A stretch of DNA of 64,000 nt from Uliginosibacterium sp036017065 (GTDB lineage Bacteria > Pseudomonadota > Gammaproteobacteria > Burkholderiales > Rhodocyclaceae), in assembly GCF_036017065.1 (NCBI RefSeq), contig NZ_JAYXHR010000004.1:248001-312000 (forward strand), given 5' to 3'. Below, in pieces: positions 50,163-61,200 of this stretch. Positions within the stretch are counted from its first letter, which is position 1. Each line of letters opens with the position of its first letter. Position numbers and translations under genes: made by a program. The notes beneath the pieces are model-generated. The model was not told where the DNA came from and made no database searches. It was given only the letters and a program-made list of their open reading frames with translations.

Positions 50163-51146
50163 ATGTCCGTATCACGCTCTACCCTTGTTCGATTCGTCTC
50201 GACAGCGCTGGTCGCTGTCGCAGCCTTTGGCGCGCAGGCGCAGAACTGGCCTGCCAAGCAGGTCAACGTCATCGTCCCGTGGCCGCCCGGTGGGCCGTCC
50301 GACATCGCAGCGCGCCCGGTCAGCGCCCATCTGCAGCAGACGCTGGGCCAGCCCTTCGTCATCGAGAACCGCGGCGGTGCCGGCGGCAACACCGGTAGCG
50401 CGCAGGTGGCCCGCGCCACGCCCGATGGCTACACGCTGCTGATCACTTCCAGCGCGCCCATCGTCATCAATCCCAGCCTGTACAAGAAGATGCCCTTCGA
50501 TCCGGCGAAGGACCTGCAGCCGATCACCAACCTGCTGCGCGTGCCGCTGGTGCTGGCTGTTCATCCCTCGGTGCCGGCGAAAAACCTTACCGAACTCCTG
50601 GCGTGGATGAAGACCCAGCCGGAGGGCAAGACCGTGATCGCTTCCGCTGGCAACGGCACGCCCCAGCACCTGACTGCCGAGATATTCAAGGATGCCGCCA
50701 AGGTGAACGTGATCCACGTGCCCTACCAGGGCTCGGCGCCCGCGATCACCGAGTTGCTCGGCGGTCACACGCCCATGATGTTCGACAGCACGGTGGCGAT
50801 CCTTCCGCACATCAAGGCCGGCAAGCTGCGTGCGATCGCCCTCACCGGGGCGCGGCGTTCTTCCCAGTTGCCCGACGTGCCGACCTTCGCCGAGCAGGGC
50901 CTGCCGGCAGTCGAAACCTATGCGTGGTACGGTCTGTTCGGTCCGGCCGGCATGCCTGCCGACGTGCTGGCGAAGATCAACCGCGAAGCGCAGGCCGCCA
51001 TGAAAGCGCCGGAATACCAGAAGGTGTTGGCCGACACCGGCGCGGAGTACGTGGGCGATACGCCGGAGAACTTCACCGCCTTCGTCAGGTCCGAAGCGGC
51101 CAAATGGGGCAAGGCCGTGAAGGCCAGTGGCGCTACCATCGACTGA
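50163..51146 (+). CDS. Bug-type tripartite tricarboxylate receptor
   Basis: A periplasmic solute-binding protein (327 residues) of the family greatly expanded in betaproteobacteria. Signal peptide to about residue 26 (VSTALVAVAAFGAQAQ), then the hallmarks VNVIVPWPPGGPSD, GQPFVIENRGGAGGNTGS, VPYQGSAPAITELLGG and LPDVPTFAEQGLP. The ligand is usually a carboxylate and is not predictable here. No membrane partners (TctA/TctB) are nearby. GGAGG lies seven bases before the start; an in-frame ATG at 50118 has its GGAGG too close to work. Confidence 0.9.
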   Translation: MSVSRSTLVRFVSTALVAVAAFGAQAQNWPAKQVNVIVPWPPGGPSDIAARPVSAHLQQTLGQPFVIENRGGAGGNTGSAQVARATPDGYTLLITSSAPIVINPSLYKKMPFDPAKDLQPITNLLRVPLVLAVHPSVPAKNLTELLAWMKTQPEGKTVIASAGNGTPQHLTAEIFKDAAKVNVIHVPYQGSAPAITELLGGHTPMMFDSTVAILPHIKAGKLRAIALTGARRSSQLPDVPTFAEQGLPAVETYAWYGLFGPAGMPADVLAKINREAQAAMKAPEYQKVLADTGAEYVGDTPENFTAFVRSEAAKWGKAVKASGATID

Positions 51147-51243
51147 AGCCTTCGCAGAACCGTCATGTCGGCGGTTCATGCTGCATCCGGGGGCGACGCG
51201 AGTCGCCCTTTTCACATGTTCGCGCAGGGAGCGCCGACAAGCC

Positions 51244-52728
51244 ATGTTCGAGTCCGCCGAAGTCGGCCACGCCGTCGACAACAAAACCTTCCGCAAGGAA
51301 GAGGAAGCGCTGCGCATTGCATTGCTGCAGGCGCAGTACCGACTGCGGGAGGCAGGGCGCTTTCCGGTGCTGCTGCTGATCTCCGGTGTCGATGGCGCAG
51401 GCAAGAGCGAAACCATCCAGCAGCTCTACGAATGGCTGGACCCGCGCTGGCTTTCCACGATGGCGTTCGCCGAACCGACCGACGAGGAGCGCGAGCGGCC
51501 GCCGATGTGGCGCTACTGGCGGGCGCTGCCGGCGAAGGGGCGCATCGGCATGTTTGCGGGCTCCTGGTATTCCGCGCCGATCCACGACCGCATCGAGCGC
51601 GACATCTCGCAGGCCACGCTGGATATCCAGCTCGACGGTATCAACCGGCTGGAAGCGATGCTGGTGAACGAAGGCGCGCTGGTGCTCAAGTTCTGGTTCC
51701 ACCTCAGCCGCGAGGGACAGAAGAAACGGCTCAAGCGGCTGGAGCGCGATCCGCGTACGGCCTGGCGCGTCACCCAGACGAACTGGGACCGGCTGAAGAC
51801 CTACGACGCCTTGCAGGGTGTCGCACGCCACGTGCTGAGGGTGAGCAACACGGCCTGGGCGCCGTGGACCATCGTCGACGGCAGCGACGACAACTACCGC
51901 AATCTGCTGGTCGGTCGTGCGCTGCTGGAGGCCATCGAACGACGGCTGGCCGAGCCGCAGGTGCCGGCCAACCCGGTGGCCGCGCCGCTGCCGCGTCGCC
52001 TGGACGACCAGAACGTGCTGACGGCCCTGGACCTGTCGGCGCAGATCGACGAGGAGCGCTACGAGAAGGAGCTGGCGCACTGGCAGGGCATGCTGGCGGA
52101 GCTGGTGCGCCACAAGCGCTTTGCGCGCCGCTCGCTGGTGCTGGTGTTCGAGGGCATGGACGCGGCCGGCAAGGGTGGCGCGATCCGTCGCGTCGCCGCG
52201 GCGATGGACCCGCGCCAGTACCAGATCATGCCGGTGGCGGCGCCGACCGACGAGGAGCGTGCACAGCCCTACCTGTGGCGCTTCTGGCGGCAGGTGCCGC
52301 GCTGGGGGCGGGCGACGATGTTCGATCGTTCCTGGTATGGGCGCGTGCTGGTGGAGCGTGTCGAAGGCTTCTGCGAGGAAGCGGACTGGCTGCGTGCCTA
52401 CGGCGAGATCAACGACTTCGAGCACGAGCTGGTGGAGAACGGTGCCGTGGTGCTGAAGTTCTGGCTGCAGATCGACAAGGCCGAACAGTTGCGCCGTTTC
52501 CGTAACCGCGAGGAGACGGAGCACAAGCAGTTCAAGATCACCACCGAGGACTGGCGCAACCGCAGGAAGTGGGCGCGCTACCAGGCGGCGGCGGTGGACA
52601 TGATCGACCGTACTAGCACCGGCGCCGCGCCCTGGACGGTGGTCGAAGCCAATGACAAGCGCTTTGCGCGCATCAAGGTGCTGCGCGCCGTCTGCGAGCG
52701 CCTGGAGCGCGCGTTGCGCAAGGGCTGA
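51244..52728 (+). CDS. pap: Polyphosphate:AMP phosphotransferase (two PPK2 domains)
   Basis: Transfers phosphate from polyphosphate to AMP to give ADP. The 494-residue product contains two fused PPK2 domains, each with a Walker A (GVDGAGKS at 48-55 and GMDAAGKG near 304) and a catalytic lid (AGSWYSAPI and DRSWYGRVL). This tandem form is the class II PPK2/Pap type, in which the C-terminal copy is usually the active one. Together with adk it can feed the ADP/ATP pool. The Met at 51244 is the family start. Confidence 0.92.
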   Translation: MFESAEVGHAVDNKTFRKEEEALRIALLQAQYRLREAGRFPVLLLISGVDGAGKSETIQQLYEWLDPRWLSTMAFAEPTDEERERPPMWRYWRALPAKGRIGMFAGSWYSAPIHDRIERDISQATLDIQLDGINRLEAMLVNEGALVLKFWFHLSREGQKKRLKRLERDPRTAWRVTQTNWDRLKTYDALQGVARHVLRVSNTAWAPWTIVDGSDDNYRNLLVGRALLEAIERRLAEPQVPANPVAAPLPRRLDDQNVLTALDLSAQIDEERYEKELAHWQGMLAELVRHKRFARRSLVLVFEGMDAAGKGGAIRRVAAAMDPRQYQIMPVAAPTDEERAQPYLWRFWRQVPRWGRATMFDRSWYGRVLVERVEGFCEEADWLRAYGEINDFEHELVENGAVVLKFWLQIDKAEQLRRFRNREETEHKQFKITTEDWRNRRKWARYQAAAVDMIDRTSTGAAPWTVVEANDKRFARIKVLRAVCERLERALRKG

Positions 52729-52763
52729 GTGGCAGGCAACAGGTAGCAGGCAGGGCAGCCGCT

Positions 52764-54011
52764 TCAGCGGTCTTTGCCGTCGAGGACGGCGGCAAGCGTC
52801 TGCTGCACCTCGGCGCTACGCAGGATGGAAGTGTGGTTCTCGTTGAAGCCGCGCACCAGGCGTGCCTCCCGCTGGGCTTCGCCGCGCAACTCGCTGGCCA
52901 GGCTGACGACACCATCACCACCGTTGCTGCCGGCATAGCTGAACAGCAGCGCGTAATCCGTGCCGGCCGGCAGCGGCCTGGCGAAGATGGCCTGCTGGAA
53001 GGGGCTGTTCTCCTGCATGTCGATCCACGACGGCACGGTGGCCGGTGCGAATTCCACGCCGTACTTCGCCGCGGAGTGGCCTGACCACGGCGTCGATATG
53101 CTGATGAACTGGCGCAGCCTGAGGCCTGGCTCGGCGGCGGCAATCCCTTGCAGCATGCCGCGCGACACCAGCCCGCCCATGCTGTGGGCGACGACGATCA
53201 TCTGGGTGAGCCCGGTGCGGGCGCGCATGGACGACACCATGGCCTGCAGCATGTCGGCGATGCGTTCCAGCCGCGCGCCGGAGGGATAGAACGCCAGCCA
53301 CACCTGGTAGCGGCTCCGGTCCAGGCCCTGCGCCAGGGTCTGCCACTCGCCCGGGTGGCCGCCGGCACCATGCACGAACAGCACCGGGATGCGCTTCGGG
53401 TCATGCGGCTCCAGCAGGTACAGGCCGCCGCCCACTTCGACCAGGAAGTCCGCCGGCGCCCACAGGCCACGCTTGCCGGTCTCGTGATTGAACGCAGGAT
53501 TGTCGAAGCCGGTGATCTGCCCGACCGTCAGCGGCAGCTCCTGGCGCGGCGTGTCCGCCAGCGCTGCCAGCTTGTGGCGCAAGGCGTCGTTGGCGGACGC
53601 TGCAGCGCCTGCACGCAGGCTCAATGCCAGGGCTGGCGCTCCCTGGCGGGCAGTGTGCGGGGCGGGGCTGAGGAGGGCGGGTTCGCCCGCATCCAGGCGG
53701 CCGTTGCCGTTGCGGTCGACCATGACCACCACCTGGTAGGTGTGCGCCTGCTCGACCCGCATCAGGAAGCGCTTGCCGCTGTCCAGCGGAGCATAGTTGC
53801 GAACCTTCTCGCCGTCGGCGTCCAGCGCCACGACAAGCACCTTGGCGGGGTCCTCCGCTGCCGTATCCACGCTGCCATGCAATGCGCTCAGTGCATCCAG
53901 CGTCTCGGCATTGCGCTTCACGGCGAGGAACTGTCCGGGCTGGCAGGCCGTGAGGCCGAGACAGGCGAGCAGCGTGACCGCGAGGGGGACGGCAAGGCGG
54001 AGAGCAGGCAT
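52764..54011 (-). CDS. Lipoprotein alpha/beta hydrolase (lipase-like)
   Basis: A 415-residue protein with a lipoprotein signal (VTLLACLGLTAC, lipobox Cys at about 23). Residues 50-160 form an N-terminal region with VVMVDRNGNGRLDAGEPA, resembling a calcium-binding or beta-domain insert. The hydrolase core has the oxyanion segment PVLFVHGAGGHPGEW and the nucleophile in VVAHSMGGLVSRG, then STPWSGH. It probably acts on lipids or esters at the outer membrane. It is convergent with pap. Confidence 0.82.
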   Translation of the reverse strand: MPALRLAVPLAVTLLACLGLTACQPGQFLAVKRNAETLDALSALHGSVDTAAEDPAKVLVVALDADGEKVRNYAPLDSGKRFLMRVEQAHTYQVVVMVDRNGNGRLDAGEPALLSPAPHTARQGAPALALSLRAGAAASANDALRHKLAALADTPRQELPLTVGQITGFDNPAFNHETGKRGLWAPADFLVEVGGGLYLLEPHDPKRIPVLFVHGAGGHPGEWQTLAQGLDRSRYQVWLAFYPSGARLERIADMLQAMVSSMRARTGLTQMIVVAHSMGGLVSRGMLQGIAAAEPGLRLRQFISISTPWSGHSAAKYGVEFAPATVPSWIDMQENSPFQQAIFARPLPAGTDYALLFSYAGSNGGDGVVSLASELRGEAQREARLVRGFNENHTSILRSAEVQQTLAAVLDGKDR

Positions 54012-54092
54012 CTGGAACCCCGTGGCAGGACGATGCGCCAATGCTAGCGAAAAGCCTGAGCGCGGTGTGCCGTCAGGTTCCGACGCCGTGGG

Positions 54093-55223
54093 TCAGAACA
54101 GTTCGCCCTGCGCCGAAGCGGGTCGGGGCGGGCGCGGCGGCACGAATGCCGACGTGTTCAGCGGCCGTCCGCGTTTGTTGAGTTTCAGCCGGTTGCAGGC
54201 CAGGCGCATGCGTTGCGAATACAGGTCCGCGAACTGCCCTTCGCCACGCATCCGCTTGCCGAAGGCGCTGTCGTAGGCCTTGCCGCCACGCAACTGATGG
54301 ACGAGGCTCATCACGTGGGCGGCCCGACCCGGGTAGTGTTCCTGCAGCCAGGCCTCGAACAGCGGCGCGACTTCGTGGGGCAGGCGCAACAGGACGTAGC
54401 CGGCGGACTTCGCACCCGCGGCTGAGGCGGCTTCCAGCACGGCTTCCATCTCGTGGTCGTTCAGTGCCGGAATCAGCGGCGCGAACAACACGCCCACCGG
54501 CACGCCAGCGGCATGCAGCGCCGCCATCAGCTCCAGGCGCCGTTGCGGCGAGGCGGCGCGAGGCTCCAGCCGGCGGGCCAGCTTGCGGTCCAGCGTGGTG
54601 ACGGAGAAATACACGTGCACCAGTTCATCGCGGGCCAGGTCGGCCAGCAGGTCGATGTCGCGCTCGATCAACGCGCCCTTGGTGACGACGGAGATGGGGT
54701 GGCGTGTTTCCACCATCACCTCCAGCAGGGCACGCGTGATGCCTAGCTTGCGCTCGATGGGCTGCCAGGCGTCGGTGTTGATGCCCAGCGCGATCGGTTT
54801 GCAGACGTAGCGCGGGTTCGCCAGCTCCTTGCGCAACAGCCCGGCGGCGTCCGGCTTGTAGGAGATCTTGGTCTCGAAATCGAGCCCCGGCGACAGGCCC
54901 AGGTAGCTGTGGGTGGGCCGTGCGAAGCAGTAGGAGCAACCGTGCTCGCAGCCCTTGTACGGATTCACCGAGTAGTCGAAGGAGATGTCCGGCGAATCGT
55001 TGGTGCTGATGATCTTCCGGGCACGGTCGATCAGCAGCTCCGTCTTCGGTGGCGGCGCGTCCGCGTGCTCGTCCAGGCTGCCCCAGCCGTCGTCGTGCGC
55101 GTCCCGCTGCATGGATTCGAAACGGCCGTCCGGACGCGCGACGGCACCCCGGCCGCGGAACACTTGGCGCAGCGGTCGTGTGATGCTTTCGTCGCTATCG
55201 GCGTGATTGTCCGGGATGTCCAT
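54093..55223 (-). CDS. Radical SAM protein of the PA0069 family
   Basis: A 376-residue protein with the cluster-binding motif GCEHGCSYCFAR (Cys spacing CxxxCxxC), preceded by SVNPYKG and followed by GINTDAWQPIE. It matches the family named for Pseudomonas PA0069 (SplB-like radical SAM). The reaction is unknown. It ends ...ASAQGELF. The gene is divergent from aroG with a 91-base gap. Confidence 0.86.
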   Translation of the reverse strand: MDIPDNHADSDESITRPLRQVFRGRGAVARPDGRFESMQRDAHDDGWGSLDEHADAPPPKTELLIDRARKIISTNDSPDISFDYSVNPYKGCEHGCSYCFARPTHSYLGLSPGLDFETKISYKPDAAGLLRKELANPRYVCKPIALGINTDAWQPIERKLGITRALLEVMVETRHPISVVTKGALIERDIDLLADLARDELVHVYFSVTTLDRKLARRLEPRAASPQRRLELMAALHAAGVPVGVLFAPLIPALNDHEMEAVLEAASAAGAKSAGYVLLRLPHEVAPLFEAWLQEHYPGRAAHVMSLVHQLRGGKAYDSAFGKRMRGEGQFADLYSQRMRLACNRLKLNKRGRPLNTSAFVPPRPPRPASAQGELF

Positions 55224-55244
55224 GGGGGCGTGAGGGGCTTGGGC

Positions 55245-55250
55245 TACAAT
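55245..55250 (+). promoter_or_regulatory. -10 element upstream of aroG
   Basis: TACAAT in the context GGGCTACAATCC lies 64 bases before the aroG start, just downstream of the divergent radical SAM start codon. The -35 is not convincing. Confidence 0.4.
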
Positions 55251-55314
55251 CCTTGCCAGTTCAGGCTCACTGAGGAGCCTGCATCTCTGACCGAACAGGC
55301 AAGACAGAGTAATT

Positions 55315-56397
55315 ATGAGCGCTTCGACCCTGCATCACATCGACGATGTCCGCATCCGCGAAATCAAGGAACTGGCACCGCCGGCCCACATCCTGCGGGA
55401 GCTGCCCGCCACCGAGCGTTCGGCGCAGACCACCTTTGAGGCACGTACCGCCATCCACCGCATCCTGCACGGCGCCGATGACCGCCTGCTGGTGATCGTC
55501 GGCCCGTGCTCCATCCACGACATCGACGCCGCGCAGGAATACGCGCGTCGCCTGAAGGAACAGGCCGACCGCCTGAAGGAAGACCTGCTCGTCGTGATGC
55601 GGGTCTACTTCGAGAAGCCGCGCACCACCGTCGGCTGGAAGGGCCTGATCAACGATCCCTACCTGGACAACAGCTTCAAGATCAACGACGGCCTGCGCCT
55701 GGCGCGCAAGGTGCTGTGGGAGATCAACGAGCTGGGCCTGCCGGCGGCGACCGAATTCCTCGACATGATCACCCCGCAGTACATCGCAGACCTGATCTCC
55801 TGGGGCGCCATCGGCGCACGCACCACCGAGAGCCAGGTGCACCGCGAGCTGGCCTCCGGCCTGTCCTGCCCGGTGGGCTTCAAGAACGGCACCGACGGCA
55901 ACGTGAAGATCGCGGTGGACGCCATCAAGGCCGCCGCCTCGCCGCACCATTTCCTGTCGGTCACCAAGGCCGGCCACTCGGCCATCGTGTCGACCGCCGG
56001 CAACGAGGACTGCCACGTCATCCTGCGGGGTGGCAAGGAGCCGAACTACGACGCCGCCAGCGTCGAGAAGGTGTGCACCGAGCTGGCTGCTTCCGGCGTG
56101 CCGGCCAAGGTGATGATCGACTTCTCGCACGCCAACAGCCGCAAGCAGCACAGGCTACAGCTCGAAGTCGCGCGTGACGTGGCGGGCCAGCTCGCCGCCG
56201 GCGACGTACGCATCTTCGGCATCATGGCCGAGTCGCACCTGCTCGACGGCCGCCAGGACCTGGTGCCGGGCAAGCCGCTGGAGTATGGCAAGAGCATCAC
56301 CGACGCCTGCATCTGCTGGGAGGACACCCTCGGCTTGCTGGATACGCTGGCGGAGGGCGTGCGCGCCCGTCGCGTGAAGCGCGCCGGCGAGGAGTGA
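55315..56397 (+). CDS. aroG: 3-deoxy-7-phosphoheptulonate synthase (class I)
   Basis: First step of aromatic amino acid synthesis, joining PEP and erythrose-4-phosphate. The 360-residue product has the class I features VGPCSIHD, MRVYFEKPRTTVGWKGLINDP (only part is needed to identify it), GARTTESQVHR, GFKNGTDG and DFSHANS. The N-terminal extension is the feedback-regulation region of the AroF/G/H type; which amino acid inhibits it cannot be read. Confidence 0.95.
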   Translation: MSASTLHHIDDVRIREIKELAPPAHILRELPATERSAQTTFEARTAIHRILHGADDRLLVIVGPCSIHDIDAAQEYARRLKEQADRLKEDLLVVMRVYFEKPRTTVGWKGLINDPYLDNSFKINDGLRLARKVLWEINELGLPAATEFLDMITPQYIADLISWGAIGARTTESQVHRELASGLSCPVGFKNGTDGNVKIAVDAIKAAASPHHFLSVTKAGHSAIVSTAGNEDCHVILRGGKEPNYDAASVEKVCTELAASGVPAKVMIDFSHANSRKQHRLQLEVARDVAGQLAAGDVRIFGIMAESHLLDGRQDLVPGKPLEYGKSITDACICWEDTLGLLDTLAEGVRARRVKRAGEE

Positions 56398-56434
56398 GCG
56401 TTACCGGAGCCTCGCAGCGGGGCTCCAGAAGCAG

Positions 56435-56469
56435 AAAGGCCTTGAAGGACGGCACCTTCAAGGCCTTTT
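56435..56469. terminator. Bidirectional terminator between aroG and rlmJ
   Basis: A perfect 14-bp stem (56435-56448 with 56455-56468) with A and T runs on its ends, 38 bases after the aroG stop and 22 bases after the convergent rlmJ stop. Confidence 0.88.
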
Positions 56470-56490
56470 CGTTGCCTGCCTGCGGCGTGA

Positions 56491-57330
56491 TCAGTCGCCG
56501 CGCGATTCCAGCACGAAGCCGGCGCCGTCGTCCTGTGCCAGCGCACCGGCCAGCCAGGGCATGATCTTGCGCAGCTCGGCCTCCAGCGTCCACGGCGGGT
56601 TGATCACGAACATGCCGCTGCCATGCATGCCGACGGCGCCCGGCGTGGCGACCGACAGGCTGACGTGCAGCCAGGCCTTGGCGGGCAGGGCTTTCAACTG
56701 GTCCGGAAGGCGGCGCGACTCCGGTTTCGACAACAGCGGATACCACACCGCGTAGGTGCCGGTGGCAAAGCGTTGCAAGGCGTCTTCCAGCGTATCGACC
56801 ACCTGCGCGTATTCGTCGCGGACTTCGTACGACGGGTCGATCAGGACCAGCGCACGGCGCGGCGGGGGCGGCAGGAGCGCCTTCAGTCCTTTGAGGCCGT
56901 CGCCGGCGGTGATCTGGGTGCGGGCCTTGCCGGACAGCATGTTCTCGGCGAGGTAATCGCTCTCGTTGGTGTGCAGCTCGAACAGGCGCAGGCGGTCCTG
57001 CTCGCGACTGGCCTGCAGCGCGATCCAGGGCGAGCCGGGGTAGGCGCGCAGCCTGCCGTCGGGGTTCAGCGTCCGCACGACTTCGAGGTAGTCGCTCAGC
57101 CCCACGGGCAGGTCGTCACGTTCCCACAGGCGGCCGATGCCGTCCTGCCATTCCGACAGCTTGGTGGCGTAGCCTTCATCCAGCCGGTACAGGCCGGCAC
57201 CGGCGTGGGTGTCGATGTACCACCAGGCCTTATCCTTCTGGTTCAGGTAGCGCAGTACCTGCAGCTGTACGAAGTGCTTGAGGACGTCGGCGTGATTGCC
57301 GGCATGGAAACCGTGGCGATAACTCAGCAT
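56491..57330 (-). CDS. rlmJ: 23S rRNA (adenine2030-N6)-methyltransferase
   Basis: Methylates A2030 of 23S rRNA. The 279-residue product starts MLSYRHGFHAGNHADVLKHF, the family signature, and has YIDTHAGAGLY (SAM site) and the catalytic DPSYE in place of the common DPPY. The Ser at that position is found in the YhiR/RlmJ family. It is followed on the minus strand by a shared terminator. Confidence 0.95.
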   Translation of the reverse strand: MLSYRHGFHAGNHADVLKHFVQLQVLRYLNQKDKAWWYIDTHAGAGLYRLDEGYATKLSEWQDGIGRLWERDDLPVGLSDYLEVVRTLNPDGRLRAYPGSPWIALQASREQDRLRLFELHTNESDYLAENMLSGKARTQITAGDGLKGLKALLPPPPRRALVLIDPSYEVRDEYAQVVDTLEDALQRFATGTYAVWYPLLSKPESRRLPDQLKALPAKAWLHVSLSVATPGAVGMHGSGMFVINPPWTLEAELRKIMPWLAGALAQDDGAGFVLESRGD

Positions 57331-57384
57331 GGTGGTGCGCGTCGGAACGAGGGGACGGGTGATGCGAGGACAGGTATGCGGGGC

Positions 57385-57966
57385 TCAGGTGTTGCCGCTG
57401 TCGATCCAGCGCGTGTTGGCCTGGCGTGGCTGGCTTTCCATCGATTCCAGCAGGCCGGCGGGTTCGCTGCCGACCAGCAGCATCCTGCGGTGCTCGGCAC
57501 GCAGGAAGCCTTCGCCGTGCACATGGTCGAGGAAGCCCAGCAGGCCGTCGTAATAGCCGGCGACGTTGAAGATGCCGTAGGGCTTGGCATGCAGGCCGAG
57601 CTGGCCCCAGGTCCACACCTCGAAGAGTTCTTCCAGCGTGCCGATGCCGCCGGGCATGGCGAGGAAGCCCTCCGACAGGTCGGCCATCAGTGCCTTGCGG
57701 GCGTGCATGCTCGGCACCACGTGCAGTTCGGTGAGGGCAGGATGGGCCAGCTCACGCGCGACCAGCGCGTCGGGAATCACACCGATGACCTCGCCACCCG
57801 CGGCCAGTGCCGCGTCCGCCACCACACCCATCAAGCCGACATGGCCGCCGCCGTAGACCAGACGACGGCCACTCTGCGCGATGGCACGGCCCAGGGCCTG
57901 CGCTGCCTCGGTGTAGATCGGGTGGTCACCGGCGCTGGCGCCGCAGAAGACGCATACGGATTTCAT
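57385..57966 (-). CDS. LOG-family nucleoside 5'-monophosphate phosphoribohydrolase
   Basis: A 193-residue Rossmann-like enzyme with VCVFCGASAG, VYGGGHVGLMG and the active-site PGGIGTLEELFE. Relatives release the base from cytokinin or purine nucleotides. The gene runs in the same direction as rlmJ but ends 54 bases before the rlmJ start. Which nucleotide it uses here is not known. Confidence 0.9.
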   Translation of the reverse strand: MKSVCVFCGASAGDHPIYTEAAQALGRAIAQSGRRLVYGGGHVGLMGVVADAALAAGGEVIGVIPDALVARELAHPALTELHVVPSMHARKALMADLSEGFLAMPGGIGTLEELFEVWTWGQLGLHAKPYGIFNVAGYYDGLLGFLDHVHGEGFLRAEHRRMLLVGSEPAGLLESMESQPRQANTRWIDSGNT

Positions 57967-58249
57967 GGCAGGCCTCGGGTACGCGTGAAGATGCCGGATT
58001 CTCTCATGAACCTAGGGAAAGACCTGATGAGCGGGCCGGCCTGCCGCTTGAGACATATAGAGGACGGTCATGTAAAAGTGTTGCGCTGCCACTTCGGTGG
58101 CATGCGGGCGTTTGGCAGAATGCGACGGACAGGCAGCAGGCAAGGTCCTGCAGGCAAGAGGGGGAGGGCAACTTGGCAGGACCGGGGGAGGGCAGGCGCG
58201 TGAAGCGGACAGCGATGATGATGTGCTGCATGGCAAGCCCGGCCCGCGC

Positions 58250-61200
58250 ATGCCGCGCCTGAACGCCCGCCTGACTGCGCCGGCGCGGCTGCTGCTGTGG
58301 CTGCTGATCGCCGTGATGGTGCCCTTCGCGCTGTTCGCCGCGCTGGTGCTCGATCGCTCGCAACGCGCGGTCGAACTCAACGTCCAGCGCAACCTCGAAG
58401 CCGTCGCCGCCAAGAAGCAGGCGCAGATCGAGCGCTGGCTGGACGAGCGCCTGTCGGACGCCGGCACGCTCGCCGTGCGCCCCGGCGTCGCCGGCTGCCT
58501 GCAACGGTTCTCCCACCTGATGCACGACGCGGCGAGTCGCAACAGCGCCTATGGCGAGGTCGAGGCGGAATGCCTGCCGCTGTTCCAGCATGACGCTTTC
58601 GCCGAGTACAGCAACCTGCTGCTGATCGCCGAGGATGGCCAGGTGGTGTACACCACGCTGCGCGAATCCGACCTCGGCGCCAACATCCGCTCCGCGCCGC
58701 TGGAGGTCACCCGTCTCGGCCTCACCGCGGGCGCCGTGCTGCGCGACCGTCGTGCGCGGATGAGCGGTTTCGAGTTCTATGCGCCGGCCAATGCAGAGGC
58801 GGGCTTCTTCGTGGCGCCGGTACTCGACGCCGGCAGGGTGGTCGGCGTCCTGGCCCTGCAGGTGGACCAGCAGCGCCTGCTGGCATCCAACAGCGACAAC
58901 TCCGGCCTGGGCACCAGTGGCCACACGGCGTTTGCGCGGCTGGGGCCGGGCAAGCGCCTGCAGGCCATCACCGGGCCGACGGACGACAGCAGTCGCGAGG
59001 TGGCCGAGGTGCCGGACCTGATGCTGCGTGCCGTGGCGGGCGAGGCCGGCGTGGGGCGTGCCGTCGACACCCGCGGCGTGGCCGTGATCGCAGCCTGGCG
59101 TGCCATTCCCGCCCTGGGCTGGGGCATGGTGGTGCGCACCGACGTGGCGGAAGCGATGGCGCCGGTGCGCGACATGCGCGCTGCCGTGCTGCAGATCGGC
59201 GTGCTGGCGCTGCTGGGTGCCATGGGCGCGGCGCTGTTGTACTGGCGCCGCGTGGTGCAGCCGATCGGGGTGCTGGCCGACGTCAGCCAGCGCATTGCCG
59301 AGGGCGACAACAGCAGCCGCGCGCCGGTGCGCGGCGACGACACCGTGCGTGCGCTGGCCGAGTCCTTCAACGCGATGATGGACCGTCTGCAGTCTGCCCG
59401 CGACGCGCTGGCGGAAAGCAACTCGGAACTCGAGCAGCGCATCCGCGCACGCACCGAAGACCTCCAGCGCCTGGTGGAAACGCTGGACGTCAGCGACCGC
59501 AAGTTCCGTCGCGTCATCGACGCCAGCCAGATTGGCCTCTGGCACCTCGACGTCGGCAGCGGCGAGCTGGTCCTGAGCGGACATCCGCAGGCCCTGCACG
59601 GACACCGCGCCGAGGATATCCGCAGCATCGATACCTGGTTGGACCTGGTGCACCCGGACGACCGCGCCAACGTGCGTGGCGCCCTGTGGTCGCACCTGGG
59701 CGGCAACAGTGACACCTACGACGTGACCTACCGCGTGCTGTCCAGCGACGGCGTGTGGCGCTGGAACCATGACAACGGCAAGGTGGTGGAGTGGACCACC
59801 GACCGCCGCGCAGTGCGTGCGCTGGGCGTCTCGCAGGACGTCACCCACAGCAAGCAGGCCGAGTCGCGCCTGCTGCTCACCCAGTTCTTCATGGACAACG
59901 TGGGTGAATGGACGGTCATGATCGACCGCAGCGGCCTGATCCGCGACGCGAACGCCACCGCCGTGCGCAGCCTGGGCTACTCGATGGAGCGCCTGCTGAC
60001 GATGCGGATCTGGGACCTGGACCCGGAGCTGCGCGAGGCCGTCTGGCCACAGCGCTGGCAGGAATTCCGCAGACGTAACCAGAGCGTCTTCGAGACCCGC
60101 CACCAGACGGCCGACGGCATCAGCATTCCGGTGGAGGTGAGCACGACCTTCCAGATCTATCAGGGCGAGGAGTTCATCTGCGCCACGGTGCGGGACATCA
60201 GCGCGCGCCGGCAGGCCGAGGCGGCGCTGCAGGAGGAACGGGAGCTGTTCACCAGCGGCCCGGTGGTCATCTTCAAGTGGCGCAACGCGCCGGGCTGGCC
60301 GGTGGAGTACGTGTCGCGCAACGTCGCCGACGTGCTGGGCTACCCGGCCGAGGCCTTCGTCAAGGGCGATACCGGCTTCCTCGAACTGGTGCATGCCGAA
60401 GACCTCGAAAGGGTGCAGCAGGAAGTCAGCCAGTCCGTGCTGGCGCAACACCTCACCATCGAGCATGCCCCGTACCGTGTGCGTCGTGCCGACGGCGAAG
60501 AGCGCTGGCTGTTCGACTACACGATGATCCTGCGCGATGCCGAGGGCGAGGTGTCCCACTACTTCGGCTACGTGCTGGACATCACCGAGCAGCAGCTGGC
60601 GCAGCAGTTGCTGGTGCACGAAAAGGCCCTGCTGCGCGGCCTGCTGGACAGCGTGCCCGACCTCATTTCCTACAAGAACCCGGAGGGCATCTACCTCGGC
60701 TGCAACCGCGCCTTCGCGCGCTTCATGGGGCGCAGCGAGGAGGAGATCATCGGCCGTTCCGACTACCAGCTCAGCGACGCGGAGGCGGCGCGTGTCGCCC
60801 GCGAGGCCGATCGCGAGGTGGTGGCCAGCGGCCAGCCGCGCAGCAGCGAGGAGTGGAGCGGTGCGGCCGATGGTCGCCAGGTCCTGCTCGACACGCTGAA
60901 GACCCTGTTCCGCGACGACACCGGCAACGTGTTGGGCCTCATCGGTATCAGCCGCGACATGACCGAGAGACAGGCCGCGCACGCCGAGCGCGAACGCCTG
61001 GAGCGCGAACTGCACCTCACCCGCGCGATGCGCGCAGAGCAGGCGGTGGCCGCCGCGCAGGAGCGCACCCACGTGCTGCTGGAGTCGATCACCCAGGGGA
61101 TCATGGAGGTCGACAACGATGGCCGCATCACCTACCTGAACACTGCCGCGGCGCGCACGCTGGGGCATGACAAGCAGGACCTGGTGGGGCGTGCCTTCGC